A stretch of DNA of 51,219 bases, taken from JAJTCH01 sp040386195 (GTDB lineage Bacteria > Pseudomonadota > Alphaproteobacteria > Rickettsiales > UBA1997). The notes under the pieces are model-generated. The model made no database searches. It had not been told where the DNA came from and saw nothing but the letters and a program-made list of their open reading frames with translations. The translations under genes and the position numbers were made by a program. Location of the stretch: positions 1-51,219 of the forward strand of contig JAZKFV010000013.1 in the NCBI GenBank assembly GCA_040386195.1, read 5' to 3'. This document shows positions 32,154 through 41,023 of the stretch, in pieces. Position 1 is the stretch's first letter; each line of letters starts with the position of its first letter.

Positions 32154-33503
32154 ATGAAGCACCTCATAAAATCCTTATTGTTATTTTTAGTAATCATTGC
32201 TGGCGCTTCTTACTCGGCAATTTCCTACTCTCAAAATAAAAATCTTAAATTAATTACTCCGGATTTAACCAATCAAGGAGCGACAAAACTTGATAATAAT
32301 CAGTTTTTACAAGATATTATCAAAAGAGTAAAAAAAGATTATGTTGAGGAAAAAACCGACAAACAATTGGCGGAAGCTGCGGCAAGCGGCATTCTTTCAT
32401 CACTTGATCCGCACTCAGCCTATTTAAATGAAGATGATTTAAAAGAAATGCAAGTGCAAACCAAAGGCGAGTTTGGTGGTGTTGGTATTGAAATTACGGT
32501 TGAATATTCATTAGTAAAAGTGATCTCAGCAATTGAAGGAACTCCAGCTGAAAAAGCCGGCATTAAATCCGGTGATTATATCAGTAAAATTGATGGCAAA
32601 TCAGTGGTGGGAATAAAAATTGAAGAGGTGGTTAAAAAATTGCGCGGCAAGCCAGGAACAAAAGTGGCGGTGACAATTTTAAGAAAAGCCGAAAAAGCTC
32701 CGATTGAAATTGTTTTGCAAAGACAAAATATTCAAATCAAAGCAGTTAGATCCAGCAAAGAACAAGATGTTGCTTATGTTAAAATTAATAGCTTTTCAGA
32801 ACGCACTTCAATTGGTGTTACTACTGAATTGAAAAAAATCATCGGTCAAATTGGTCAAGACAAAGTTAAAGGTATTGTTTTGGATTTAAGAGGTAATCCG
32901 GGCGGGCTTTTGGATGAGGCTGTTAAGGTTAGTGATTTATTTTTAGATAAAGACCAAACTATCGTTTCAATTGCCGGCAGAAATAAAACCGATGCTAAAG
33001 TTTATAAAGACGAATCTAATCAAACTCTCACTAAAGATATTCCACTGGCTGTGTTAATTAATGAAGGTTCAGCTTCAGCCTCAGAAATTGTTGCCGGCGC
33101 TTTGCAGGATAATAAAAGAGCGATTATTTTAGGTGTAAAATCTTTTGGCAAAGGCTCAGTTCAATCAGTGATTCCTTTGCAGGAAAATCGTGGTGCATTA
33201 AAAATGACTACCGCTCTTTATTATACGCCATCCGGAAAATCAATCCAAGCTCACGGTATTGATCCGGATATTATTGTTGGTGATGCTAAGTTGGAAAAAT
33301 CGGATAAAAGCGCTACCAATGTTGGTTCAGAAGCGTCTTTGGAGGGTCATTTGAAAAATCAAATTGAAGATGAAATTAAATCGGCTAAACAACAATCTCA
33401 AATTGGCGATAATAATCTTGAGCTTTACAATAAGGATTATCAGCTTGCCAGAGCAATTGATTTATTGAGGGGAATTAGTGTCTATAAGGCAAGTAAAAAA
33501 TAA
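32154..33503 (+). CDS. ctpA: Carboxy-terminal processing protease (S41 family)
   Basis: Periplasmic serine protease with a PDZ domain. I start at the ATG at 32154 (449 residues); the longer GTG frame from 32115 would place 13 residues before the signal anchor (MKHLIKSLLLFLVIIAGASYSA). The PDZ domain covers about residues 85-170 (GEFGGVGIEITVE, TPAEKAGIKSGDYI). The S41 core has LDLRGNPGGLLDEAV, the Ser in NEGSASASEIVAGAL and the Lys in GVKSFGKGSVQ. It overlaps surA downstream by 26 bp. Confidence 0.94.
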   Translation: MKHLIKSLLLFLVIIAGASYSAISYSQNKNLKLITPDLTNQGATKLDNNQFLQDIIKRVKKDYVEEKTDKQLAEAAASGILSSLDPHSAYLNEDDLKEMQVQTKGEFGGVGIEITVEYSLVKVISAIEGTPAEKAGIKSGDYISKIDGKSVVGIKIEEVVKKLRGKPGTKVAVTILRKAEKAPIEIVLQRQNIQIKAVRSSKEQDVAYVKINSFSERTSIGVTTELKKIIGQIGQDKVKGIVLDLRGNPGGLLDEAVKVSDLFLDKDQTIVSIAGRNKTDAKVYKDESNQTLTKDIPLAVLINEGSASASEIVAGALQDNKRAIILGVKSFGKGSVQSVIPLQENRGALKMTTALYYTPSGKSIQAHGIDPDIIVGDAKLEKSDKSATNVGSEASLEGHLKNQIEDEIKSAKQQSQIGDNNLELYNKDYQLARAIDLLRGISVYKASKK

Positions 33504-34497
33504 ATTTAGCCCAAAATTAGTTTGCAAAATTTTTATCGTTTTAGCGCTAATCATAATTTCTAATCCAATTGCCAAATCCTTTGCGCAACAAAATTCTTCA
33601 ATTTTTGTTATCGCCAAAATTGACAACCAAGTCATTACCAATGTTGATTTAATCGATCGTTATCGGTTGGTTTTGAAAATGTCTAAAATTCAACTTGGCT
33701 CTGAGCAAGAAAAACAAATCGTTCTGAATCAAATTTTGCAAAAAATGATTGATGAAGAGCTGCAAATCAAAGAAGCTAAAACTTTGGAAATTGCTATTGA
33801 TGATAAAAATTTTCAACAAGCTGAGCTTGAAGTTGCTAAAAGTCTACATAAAAATTCTCAACAATTAAAAAGCTTTTTTGAGCAGCAATCAATCTCTTAT
33901 AGCAGCCTGACCAAGCAGCTCCAATCACAAATTGTGTGGTCAGATATTATCAAAAAAACTGTCGCTCCCAAAATTAAAGTTAATCAATCTGAAATTGATG
34001 AATTGCTTGAACTTAGAAAAGTCAAGGCAGATATTGAAAAATATTTTATCGCTGAAATTTTCATTCCTCTCACCTATAAAAATGATAACGATAATATTGA
34101 TAGTAAAGAATTGGCATTGAAATTAGCCGACGAGCTAAATAAAGGTAAAAATTTTGCTAATATTGTGAAGCAATTTTCGAGAAGTCCAACTGCAGAATTT
34201 GGTGGTGAAATTGGTTGGGTTGGGGTTGGTGATGTTGATGTTAGAATTTATAAAGCAATTTCCCAAACCAAGTTAGGCGAGGTTAGCAAGCCAGTTTTGA
34301 TGGATGATGGTTACTATCTTTTTAAAGTGGTTAATAAAAAAACTTTTAGCACTTTAACTGAAGAAGATACTAACCAGGTTAAGAATGTTATTTTTAGTAA
34401 AAAACTACAATTGATGGCAAAAAGTCATTTGATGGATTTGCGTAAAAACTCTTATATTGAAATTGATCGCAAGAAAATAGCGGATTTGAAATTATAA
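33478..34497 (+). CDS. surA: SurA-like peptidyl-prolyl isomerase/chaperone
   Basis: Periplasmic chaperone for outer-membrane proteins. It starts with GTG at 33478, inside ctpA, preceded by a GAGG Shine-Dalgarno-like motif. A signal-type hydrophobic stretch (CKIFIVLALIIISNPIAKSFA) leads into a SurA N-terminal domain (IDNQVITNVDLIDRYRLVLKM, IDEELQIKEAK). A single parvulin domain follows at about 185-290 (KNFANIVKQFSRSPTAEFGGEIGWVGVG). E. coli SurA has two parvulin domains. Coupling with ctpA fits a shared envelope quality-control role. Confidence 0.9.
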   Translation: MSIRQVKNKFSPKLVCKIFIVLALIIISNPIAKSFAQQNSSIFVIAKIDNQVITNVDLIDRYRLVLKMSKIQLGSEQEKQIVLNQILQKMIDEELQIKEAKTLEIAIDDKNFQQAELEVAKSLHKNSQQLKSFFEQQSISYSSLTKQLQSQIVWSDIIKKTVAPKIKVNQSEIDELLELRKVKADIEKYFIAEIFIPLTYKNDNDNIDSKELALKLADELNKGKNFANIVKQFSRSPTAEFGGEIGWVGVGDVDVRIYKAISQTKLGEVSKPVLMDDGYYLFKVVNKKTFSTLTEEDTNQVKNVIFSKKLQLMAKSHLMDLRKNSYIEIDRKKIADLKL

Positions 34498-34523
34498 TTT
34501 AACAGCGGAAGATTGGAAAGAAT

Positions 34524-34598
34524 TGGAGCGGGTGAAGGGATTCGAACCCTCGACCCCAACCTTGGCAAGGTTGTGCTCTACCACTGAGCTACACCCGC
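34524..34598 (-). tRNA. tRNA-Gly (anticodon GCC)
   Basis: Read on the minus strand: acceptor GCGGGTG with CACCCGC, D-arm AGCTCAGTGGTAGAGC, anticodon stem CAACC/GGTTG with loop TTGCCAA (anticodon GCC), T-arm GGGTTCGAATCCC, discriminator T and encoded CCA (34524-34526). It lies alone between plus-strand genes. Confidence 0.96.
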
Positions 34599-34704
34599 TC
34601 ATGAGTGTGTTTAATCTACATTTTGTAAGGAGTAAAACGAAGGGCAGAATCTATATTTTTAAAAAATAAAATGCAATCACTTAAATTAAATAATCGCCAG
34701 TAAT

Positions 34705-35286
34705 ATGAAAAAATACTTATCAATTCTAACACTAATTTTAACTACCGCTTGCGTTGAAACTGTCGTCGTTGGAGCCACCGCTACCGGAGTTGTAATTGCT
34801 CAAGATAAATCAATAGTTGACACTAAAGATGATCTTTTAATTACCACCCAAATTGACCAAAAATTTATTGCCCAAGGTCTAAAAAATCCTGTTAATAAAA
34901 TTGGAGTTACTGTTGATAAGCAAAGAGTCTTGCTCACCGGTATAGTTGATGATTCTAATCTAGTTAAAAAAGCCAATGAGATTGCTTGGAAAGTCAGCGG
35001 AGTTAAGGAAGTTATTGATGAAATTCAAGTCAAAGAAAATAAATCATTAGCTGATAATTTTGTTAATTATTTCAAAGACGTTGCAATTACTGCGCAAATC
35101 AGCTCTAAAGCTTTGCTTGATAAAAATATTGCTTCAGTGAATTTTGAAGTTGTTACAATTAATAAGGTGGTTTATTTAATTGGTACGGCACAGAACTCTA
35201 ATGAAATCAAAGCTCTAAGCGACATTGCTGCCAAAACTGTGGGAGTAAAAAAAGTGATTAGCCATATTATTCTAGCTAAAGATTAA
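34705..35286 (+). CDS. BON-domain lipoprotein (DolP/YraP-like)
   Basis: A 193-residue lipoprotein: MKKYLSILTLILTTAC with lipobox TTAC, then a Gly/Ala-rich linker. Two BON domains follow (about residues 45-110 and 120-192), each with a conserved Gly-Val-Lys-(E/K)-V-I turn (SGVKEVIDEI and VGVKKVISHI). The double-BON lipoprotein layout matches DolP, which guards outer-membrane integrity. The gene stands alone after tRNA-Gly. Confidence 0.88.
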   Translation: MKKYLSILTLILTTACVETVVVGATATGVVIAQDKSIVDTKDDLLITTQIDQKFIAQGLKNPVNKIGVTVDKQRVLLTGIVDDSNLVKKANEIAWKVSGVKEVIDEIQVKENKSLADNFVNYFKDVAITAQISSKALLDKNIASVNFEVVTINKVVYLIGTAQNSNEIKALSDIAAKTVGVKKVISHIILAKD

Positions 35287-35319
35287 AACTCTAATCTGAA
35301 TGTTTTATTAAATCTTTTT

Positions 35320-35442
35320 TCAACAAACCTTCGTTAAATAAATAATTTGCCACTCGATAATAATTATAGCAAAGATGCCAAAAATTTTTGCCCAAGCGAA
35401 TTGATTGGCAAAATCTTTATCCAGTTTAATATTTTGAGTCAT
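35320..35442 (-). CDS. Possible 40-residue membrane protein
   Basis: A short frame whose ATG at 35442 lies 4 bp after the polyprenyl synthase stop, on the same strand. It encodes a polar start (MTQNIKLDKDFANQF) and one hydrophobic helix (IFGIFAIIIIEWQIIYL). The tight spacing favours a real small protein; the short length and lack of a known family do not. Function unknown. Confidence 0.3.
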   Translation of the reverse strand: MTQNIKLDKDFANQFAWAKIFGIFAIIIIEWQIIYLTKVC

Positions 35443-35446
35443 AAAA

Positions 35447-36460
35447 TTAATTTTTCCTGGAAATTCCATATTCCAATATTGCCAAGAGCATTGATTTTTC
35501 TTGATCATTATCAAAAATTTCTAAATTCTGCGCAGCAAGATTTTGGTAAAACAAAGCCTTGTTAATCGACTTTTCAATGCCGTTATATTTTTTAATTAAT
35601 GTCATAATTTCTGCAAAATATTGCTGATCATTTTCTGGTGAATTGGCAATTAAATTATTGGCAAATAGTTCTTTGATTTTTGATTTTTCTGAATCGGTAG
35701 CTTGTTTATAAGTTAAAATTATTGGCAAAGTGATTTTTCCTTCAAAAAAATCATTGCCAATTTTTTTACCTAAAGTTTTTTCATCAGCGTTATAATCCAA
35801 AACATCATCCATAATTTGAAAAGCGATACCTAAATTATTACCAAAATCAGCTAAAGCTTTTTTTCTAGATGGTGAAGAGTTGGTAATCAAGGCGCCAACT
35901 ACAGTTGCAGCAGAAAATAAAATTGCAGTTTTGTAAGAGATAATTTCTAAATATTTTTCCTCACCAATGTTAATGTCATTGGAATTCATTAGTTGCATTA
36001 CCTCGCCATCAGCCATAATTCCGGAAGTTTTTGATAAGGTGTCCAAAACTTCTAACGAACCATCTTTTACCATCAACCCAAAGGCAACTGAAAGCAAATA
36101 ATCGCCAACTAAAATGCTGGCTTTATTATCCCAAATTGAGTTAGCAGTTTTTTTACCTCTCCTGAGTGCACTACCATCAACTACATCATCGTGCAATAAA
36201 GTTGCGGTGTGAATTAACTCAACTGCCGCCGCCAAATTGCAATGACGAATGCCGGAATTATAGCCGCAAAGTTTTGCCGCTAAAACCGTTAGAATTGGAC
36301 GCACTCTTTTGCCGCCACTTAAAACCAAATGGTTGGTAATCTCGGCAATTAACTCGGCTTTACCTTTAGCGCTGGCAATGATGATTTGATTGATTTGATC
36401 CAGCTCGTTGGCAATAGAATTATTGATTTGAGCAAATATATCGTTGTTTGAATTAGGCAC
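35447..36460 (-). CDS. Polyprenyl (octaprenyl-type) diphosphate synthase
   Basis: Long-chain trans-prenyltransferase that makes the ubiquinone side chain. The 337-residue protein starts with GTG at 36460 and overlaps the cca gene by 8 bp. Both aspartate-rich motifs are present: LLHDDVVDGSALRRG (residues 89-103) and QIMDDVLDYNADEKTLGKKIGNDFFEGKITLPIIL. Chain length cannot be read reliably from sequence. It would draw on precursors from the IspG pathway. Confidence 0.93.
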   Translation of the reverse strand: MPNSNNDIFAQINNSIANELDQINQIIIASAKGKAELIAEITNHLVLSGGKRVRPILTVLAAKLCGYNSGIRHCNLAAAVELIHTATLLHDDVVDGSALRRGKKTANSIWDNKASILVGDYLLSVAFGLMVKDGSLEVLDTLSKTSGIMADGEVMQLMNSNDINIGEEKYLEIISYKTAILFSAATVVGALITNSSPSRKKALADFGNNLGIAFQIMDDVLDYNADEKTLGKKIGNDFFEGKITLPIILTYKQATDSEKSKIKELFANNLIANSPENDQQYFAEIMTLIKKYNGIEKSINKALFYQNLAAQNLEIFDNDQEKSMLLAILEYGISRKN

Positions 36461-37703
36461 GGTTATTTTTTATGAAGAATAATATTTGTTGCTTATCGAC
36501 AGAAAAATCGTTTTCCCACCAGTAATTTTGGGCAATTTTTAAAGTTTTGCCAATTTCTTGCGGTTTAATTTTAAGGTCAAGTAAATCGTAGCCATTAATC
36601 GGAAATTGCGGAATTTGGCTTGAAGCAATCATTTTGCTTAATCGCAAGAAATCATCAATAAGATTTTGAAAATTATTATTCAAAACTAATTTAATAATAA
36701 AAATCTCGGTTAATTCTTGGTGATTAAATTCTAACAATAATTTTAATAAATCTTTTTTTTGAATCTTAAAATCAACCACAAGCTGCGAACCCTGAACGGA
36801 TTGGAGATATTTTTTTTCTGCGTTTGTAAGATTTAATTTTAGATTTGATTGATCACATATTACCGCAAGAAGAATTAATGAGCGAAATTGCTGATTAAGA
36901 ATTTTTTCTAAAACAAAAAGATTTTTTAATCCGTCAAGCTTTTGATTATCTAGATTGCCAATAATTAATTCTAATATTCCAACCTCATTCATTTTTTGCA
37001 AAATGGCAAATAAATTAATTCTATTTTGGCATTCTAAAATTTTAAAAAACTCAGTTCTGACACGCTCTGCCGATAAATCATCCAAATGTTTTTGATATTT
37101 TATACATGCCAACAATCCTTCTTGATCAAGGCTGCTAGCATAATAACAAGAAAAGCGAAAAAAGCGTAAAATTCGTAAATAATCTTCCTCAATGCGTTCG
37201 GCAGCGTTGCCAATAAATTTAACAATTTGATTTTTTAAATCAGCGGCACCGCCAAAATAATCATAAAGTTGACCTTGAGAATCAATGGACAGAGCGTTAA
37301 TAGTAAAATCGCGTCTTTGAGCATCTTCAAAATAATCATCAATAAATTCAACCTCACAATCGCGACCAAAATTTTTTATATCTTTTCTTAAAGTAGTAAT
37401 TTGAAATTGCTGACCATCGATGAGAGCGGTGATCGTGCCATATTTTATGCCGCTTTCAATCGTTTTTATTTGACGCGCTTGTAAAAGAGCAATAGTTTTT
37501 GCGGGTGGATATTTACAGGCCAGATCAATATCGGTAATATCAGTAATTTTTTTACCCGCCAAAAAGTCGCGCACTGCACCACCAACGATACGAGCTTCAT
37601 CACCATTTTTTAATAAAGAGGTGAATAAAGTTTTAATTTGCGAAGAGAAAGGGAAAGAAATTTTGTGATCCAAAAAGGAAGGTTTGGAAATAAAATTAGC
37701 CAT
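36453..37703 (-). CDS. tRNA nucleotidyltransferase/poly(A) polymerase family (CCA-adding type)
   Basis: A 416-residue class II nucleotidyltransferase that adds or repairs the tRNA CCA end. The head domain has ARIVGGAVRDFLAG and the metal-binding TDIDLAC; GIKYGTITA and QRRDFTINALSID follow, and the neck domain has RIEEDYLRILRFFRFSCYYA. The tRNAs in this window encode CCA, so repair is the likely main job; poly(A) polymerase activity is an alternative within the family. It is coupled to the polyprenyl synthase by an 8-bp overlap. Confidence 0.9.
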   Translation of the reverse strand: MANFISKPSFLDHKISFPFSSQIKTLFTSLLKNGDEARIVGGAVRDFLAGKKITDITDIDLACKYPPAKTIALLQARQIKTIESGIKYGTITALIDGQQFQITTLRKDIKNFGRDCEVEFIDDYFEDAQRRDFTINALSIDSQGQLYDYFGGAADLKNQIVKFIGNAAERIEEDYLRILRFFRFSCYYASSLDQEGLLACIKYQKHLDDLSAERVRTEFFKILECQNRINLFAILQKMNEVGILELIIGNLDNQKLDGLKNLFVLEKILNQQFRSLILLAVICDQSNLKLNLTNAEKKYLQSVQGSQLVVDFKIQKKDLLKLLLEFNHQELTEIFIIKLVLNNNFQNLIDDFLRLSKMIASSQIPQFPINGYDLLDLKIKPQEIGKTLKIAQNYWWENDFSVDKQQILFFIKNNRA

Positions 37704-37752
37704 TTTAGAATGACAATTTAAACCAAAAATTGCTGGAGTTTGGTTTGTTTTA

Positions 37753-37785
37753 AAGAGCCCACAAATTTAAACCTTGTGGGCTCTT
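37753..37785. terminator. Hairpin terminator after acpP
   Basis: Perfect 12-bp arms, AAGAGCCCACAA (37753-37764) and TTGTGGGCTCTT (37774-37785), with a 9-base loop, just beyond the acpP stop codon. On the minus strand the stem is followed by TTAAAA, a weak T-run. It probably ends the acpP transcript ahead of the cca gene. Confidence 0.7.
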
Positions 37786-37790
37786 AGAAA

Positions 37791-38036
37791 TTAATTAACG
37801 TTTTCAGCGATATGTTTAACAGCGCTTCCAACAGTAGTGATGTGTTCTGCAGCTTCATCAGGAATTTCGATACCGAATTCTTCTTCAAAAGCCATAACTA
37901 ATTCAACTTGGTCAAGGCTATCAGCGCCAAGATCATCAATAAAGCTAGCAGTTTCAACTACTTTTCCTTCTTCAACACCTAAGTGATCAACGATGATTTT
38001 TTTTACTTTGGTAAAGATTTCCTGATTATTAGACAT
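37791..38036 (-). CDS. acpP: Acyl carrier protein
   Basis: An 81-residue acidic carrier for fatty-acid and lipid A acyl chains. The phosphopantetheine site is Ser40 in LGADSLDQVELVMAFEEEFGIEIPDE. It is monocistronic here, with a terminator hairpin downstream and sppA transcribed toward it from upstream, and is not next to fabF (42047) as in many bacteria. Confidence 0.97.
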   Translation of the reverse strand: MSNNQEIFTKVKKIIVDHLGVEEGKVVETASFIDDLGADSLDQVELVMAFEEEFGIEIPDEAAEHITTVGSAVKHIAENVN

Positions 38037-38108
38037 AAATTGTGTAAAATTTGGTTGTTAAAAAAATAAAAATTATTTTGTGAACTATTCTTTTTGTGGT
38101 CGAAAATA

Positions 38109-38138
38109 ATATTAACCACGAACTTAAATAGCAAACAA
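38109..38138 (-). promoter_or_regulatory. Possible acpP promoter
   Basis: On the minus strand, TTGTTT (38133-38138) and TAATAT (38109-38114) are separated by 18 bases, about 70 bases before the acpP ATG. Both hexamers are decent sigma70-type matches, but AT-rich DNA gives such matches often. Confidence 0.35.
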
Positions 38139-38167
38139 AAGATGCAAAATTACTGAGCAGAAATTGG

Positions 38168-39115
38168 TTAATTCCAAATTGACATTAGCTGCTTACTTTG
38201 GGTATTAAAGCCGGTAATTTTTTCGATAACTTTGGCCATTGTTTCTTCGCCAAGTAATTTTCCTAATAATGCGCCTTCTGGTTTTTCTAGATCGATTTTT
38301 TTAACTGGAAATTTGTTGATATCAATTTTTTTGGTAATGTTTAAATATTTTAGCGCTTCATTTTTGCCGCCAATTTCATCAACCAAGCCATTTTTTAAAG
38401 CCTGTCTGCCGGTGAAAATTCTGCCGTCAATAATATTGGTTAAATTATTTTTATCTAATTTGTCAGCGCGGCGTTGCTTCACTAACTCAGAAAAAAATTG
38501 ATAGCTGTCTTTGATAGATTCGTTGATAACTTTATCGACTTGGGGATTAGTTTTTTCAAAAGGTGAGGGTGCGCCTTTTAAAATAGAGGATTTGTAGGTG
38601 ATAAATTTAACTCCAACTTTGCTAGCTAGATCAGTGAATTCACTGCTTTGCATAATAACGCCAATTGAGCCGGTTAAAGTTCCGTTATGGGCGATGATGT
38701 GATCTGCGGCCAGTGATGCCATATAACCGCCTGATGCGGCTAAAGATCCCATTACTACTACGATTGGTTTGTTGGCGGCGATGGTTCTTAAGTTTTGATA
38801 TAAAACTTCGCTACCGACAATCCCGCCACCAGGGCTGTTGATGTTGACGATTACAGCTTTGATATTTTTTTGTTCGGCAATTTTTTCCAGAATTTCACTG
38901 CGATAATCATCGTCAAGAATGATACCTTCAATATTGATACTGGCAATATAATCACCAGCATCAATATTTTTACTGACATTGTCGTTAGCACCAAAAAGAA
39001 CGCGAAAGGCAAGAAGGATAATGGCGACAATCATTAAAAATGATATGTTCTTCCACTTTCTAGCTTGATCGCGTAAGTGAATTAAGGCTGTGAAATTATC
39101 AGAAGATAAAGACAT
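38168..39115 (-). CDS. sppA: Signal peptide peptidase SppA (S49 family)
   Basis: Inner-membrane protease that degrades cleaved signal peptides. The ATG at 39115 gives 315 residues (a TTG three codons earlier is possible). One N-terminal membrane helix (ISFLMIVAIILLAFRVLF) is followed by the S49 domain: VIVNINSPGGGIVGSEVLYQ, the nucleophile in GSLAASGGYMAS (Ser128) and Lys180 in SSILKGAPSPFE. The single-domain length is that of the short SppA type. It lies 21 bp after rpsA. Confidence 0.93.
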   Translation of the reverse strand: MSLSSDNFTALIHLRDQARKWKNISFLMIVAIILLAFRVLFGANDNVSKNIDAGDYIASINIEGIILDDDYRSEILEKIAEQKNIKAVIVNINSPGGGIVGSEVLYQNLRTIAANKPIVVVMGSLAASGGYMASLAADHIIAHNGTLTGSIGVIMQSSEFTDLASKVGVKFITYKSSILKGAPSPFEKTNPQVDKVINESIKDSYQFFSELVKQRRADKLDKNNLTNIIDGRIFTGRQALKNGLVDEIGGKNEALKYLNITKKIDINKFPVKKIDLEKPEGALLGKLLGEETMAKVIEKITGFNTQSKQLMSIWN

Positions 39116-39136
39116 AATTTTCAATAAATTATTGTG

Positions 39137-40885
39137 CTATTTTTTTTCTTCAGAAGATTTTTCTGCAAGAGCTGCTGATTCTTGTAGAGCTTCGCCTAAA
39201 ATACTTCCCAAGTTTGAACCGCTAGATTCGCTGTTGTTGGAGTAGATATAAGCTTCTTGTTCGTCAGATTCCATATCTTTGATCGAAAGCAACATTTTGC
39301 CAGTGACATTGTTGAACAAAGTAACTTTAGCTTCAATTCTGTCGCCCACTTCAAATTTTTCAGTTTTTTGATCTTGTTTGTTTTTGCTAACATCAAGTCT
39401 TTTAACGATAGCTTTCAAACCAATATCAAGTTCAACTTCTAAGAAATCTTTTTTAACGTTAACAACAACGCAAGAAACGACTGAACCATTAACAATTTTT
39501 TCGATATCAGTTTTGAAATTAGCGTTTTCAAGTTGTTTGATACCAAGTGAAATTCTTTCTTTTTCATAGTTGCTGCCCAAAACCATAACTTTGATTTTTT
39601 CGTCTTTTTTATAAGCTTTAATTAGCTCTTCGCCGTTTTCTTTCCAAGAAACGTCAGAAACGTGAATCAAGCCGTCAACGCCGCTATCAAAGCCAACAAA
39701 TAAACCGAATTCAGTGTAATTTTTTACAGTTCCTTCTAAGATATCACCAACAACGTGAGCGTCAGAGAAGCTTTGCCAAGGGTTTTTGTCGCATTGTTTC
39801 ATACCAAGAGAAATGCGGTGGTTTTTAGCGTCAATATCTAAAACCATAACTTGCACTTCTTGACCAGAAGTTAGGAATTTGTTTGGAGTTAAATTGTTTT
39901 TGAACCAGCTCATTTCTGAAACGTGAACCAAACCTTCAATACCATTTTCAATTTCTACGAAAGCACCATAAGTTGCGATGTTGGTAACTTTACCTTTAAC
40001 CACGCTGCCAACTGGATAACGAGTTTCAATTGATTGCCAAGGGTTTTCTTGAAGTTGTTTCATGCCTAGAGAAACTCTTTTGCTGCCTTCATCATATTTA
40101 ATGATTTGAACTTTAACTTGTTGACCAATTGCCAAAGCTTCAGAAGGGTGACGCACGCGGCACCAAGAAATGTCGGTTAAATGTAATAGACCGTCGAAGC
40201 TTCCAAAATCAATGAACGCACCGTAATCAGTGATGTTTTTAACCACACCATCCATAACGTCGCCGATTTTGATAGTAGATAGAACTTCAGTTCTTTCTTT
40301 ATCTCTTTGCCCTTCCAAAATTGCTCTTCTAGACACAACTACGTTGCCTCTAACATCGTCAATTTTAAGAACTAATAATTTTTCGATTTTGTTAATTAAG
40401 AAAGAATCATCAGATAAAAGCATAGTATCAACTTGGCTTCTAGGTAAGAAGGCAATGATGCCATCAACATCAACGGCGTAGCCGCCTTTAACTTTACCTA
40501 AAACTTTACCTTCGATAACAGTTCTGTCTTCTAAACAATGTTTAAGGAAGTTCCAATTATTGTATCTTCTCGCATTATCGCGGCTGATTAATAGATCACC
40601 TTTTTTGTTTTCTAATCTTTCGAGCATAACGTCAACAACGTCGCCTTCCTCAATATTGCCGTCAACTCTGAATTCAGTTAAAGGAACATAGCCAATTGAC
40701 TTAGCGCCAACATCGACAGCAACGCCTTTGTCACTAATGCCAACTACAACACCTTTTACAACGGTGCCTTCTTTTAAAATTTGGCAATCTTTTTCATATT
40801 CAGCCAATAATTCGGCAAAATTTTCATTAAGGATAAATTCGGATTCTTGAATTTTTTCTGAGGTTTGTGTTTTGTTTGTAGTCAT
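39137..40885 (-). CDS. rpsA: 30S ribosomal protein S1
   Basis: Recruits mRNA to the ribosome through S1 (OB-fold) domains. In 582 residues about six S1 repeats can be followed: VKGVVVGISDKGVAVDVG, EGKVLGKVKGGYAVDV, DGVVKNITDYGAFIDFG, KGKVTNIATYGAFVEIE, EGTVKNYTEFGLFVGFD and a divergent last repeat. The C-terminal tail is Ser/Glu-rich. S1 matters here because most genes have no visible Shine-Dalgarno sequence. It is preceded by a 138-bp gap with no other feature seen. Confidence 0.97.
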   Translation of the reverse strand: MTTNKTQTSEKIQESEFILNENFAELLAEYEKDCQILKEGTVVKGVVVGISDKGVAVDVGAKSIGYVPLTEFRVDGNIEEGDVVDVMLERLENKKGDLLISRDNARRYNNWNFLKHCLEDRTVIEGKVLGKVKGGYAVDVDGIIAFLPRSQVDTMLLSDDSFLINKIEKLLVLKIDDVRGNVVVSRRAILEGQRDKERTEVLSTIKIGDVMDGVVKNITDYGAFIDFGSFDGLLHLTDISWCRVRHPSEALAIGQQVKVQIIKYDEGSKRVSLGMKQLQENPWQSIETRYPVGSVVKGKVTNIATYGAFVEIENGIEGLVHVSEMSWFKNNLTPNKFLTSGQEVQVMVLDIDAKNHRISLGMKQCDKNPWQSFSDAHVVGDILEGTVKNYTEFGLFVGFDSGVDGLIHVSDVSWKENGEELIKAYKKDEKIKVMVLGSNYEKERISLGIKQLENANFKTDIEKIVNGSVVSCVVVNVKKDFLEVELDIGLKAIVKRLDVSKNKQDQKTEKFEVGDRIEAKVTLFNNVTGKMLLSIKDMESDEQEAYIYSNNSESSGSNLGSILGEALQESAALAEKSSEEKK

Positions 40886-41023
40886 ATTAGGAGAGCTCTA
40901 AAGCGGGGGTTAAGGTTGATAAAATTTAATTAAAAGGACGCGGAATTCTAGAAATCTATTTTTAAAAAGCAACGATTATGCCGCTCGCTTTTAGAATTAT
41001 TTTAAGAGTGGAGGATATTCAAG

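Noticed and set aside
34599..34704. Riboswitch or small RNA between tRNA-Gly and the BON lipoprotein gene
   Set aside because: No stable stem or conserved motif could be seen; the region is AT-rich leader sequence.
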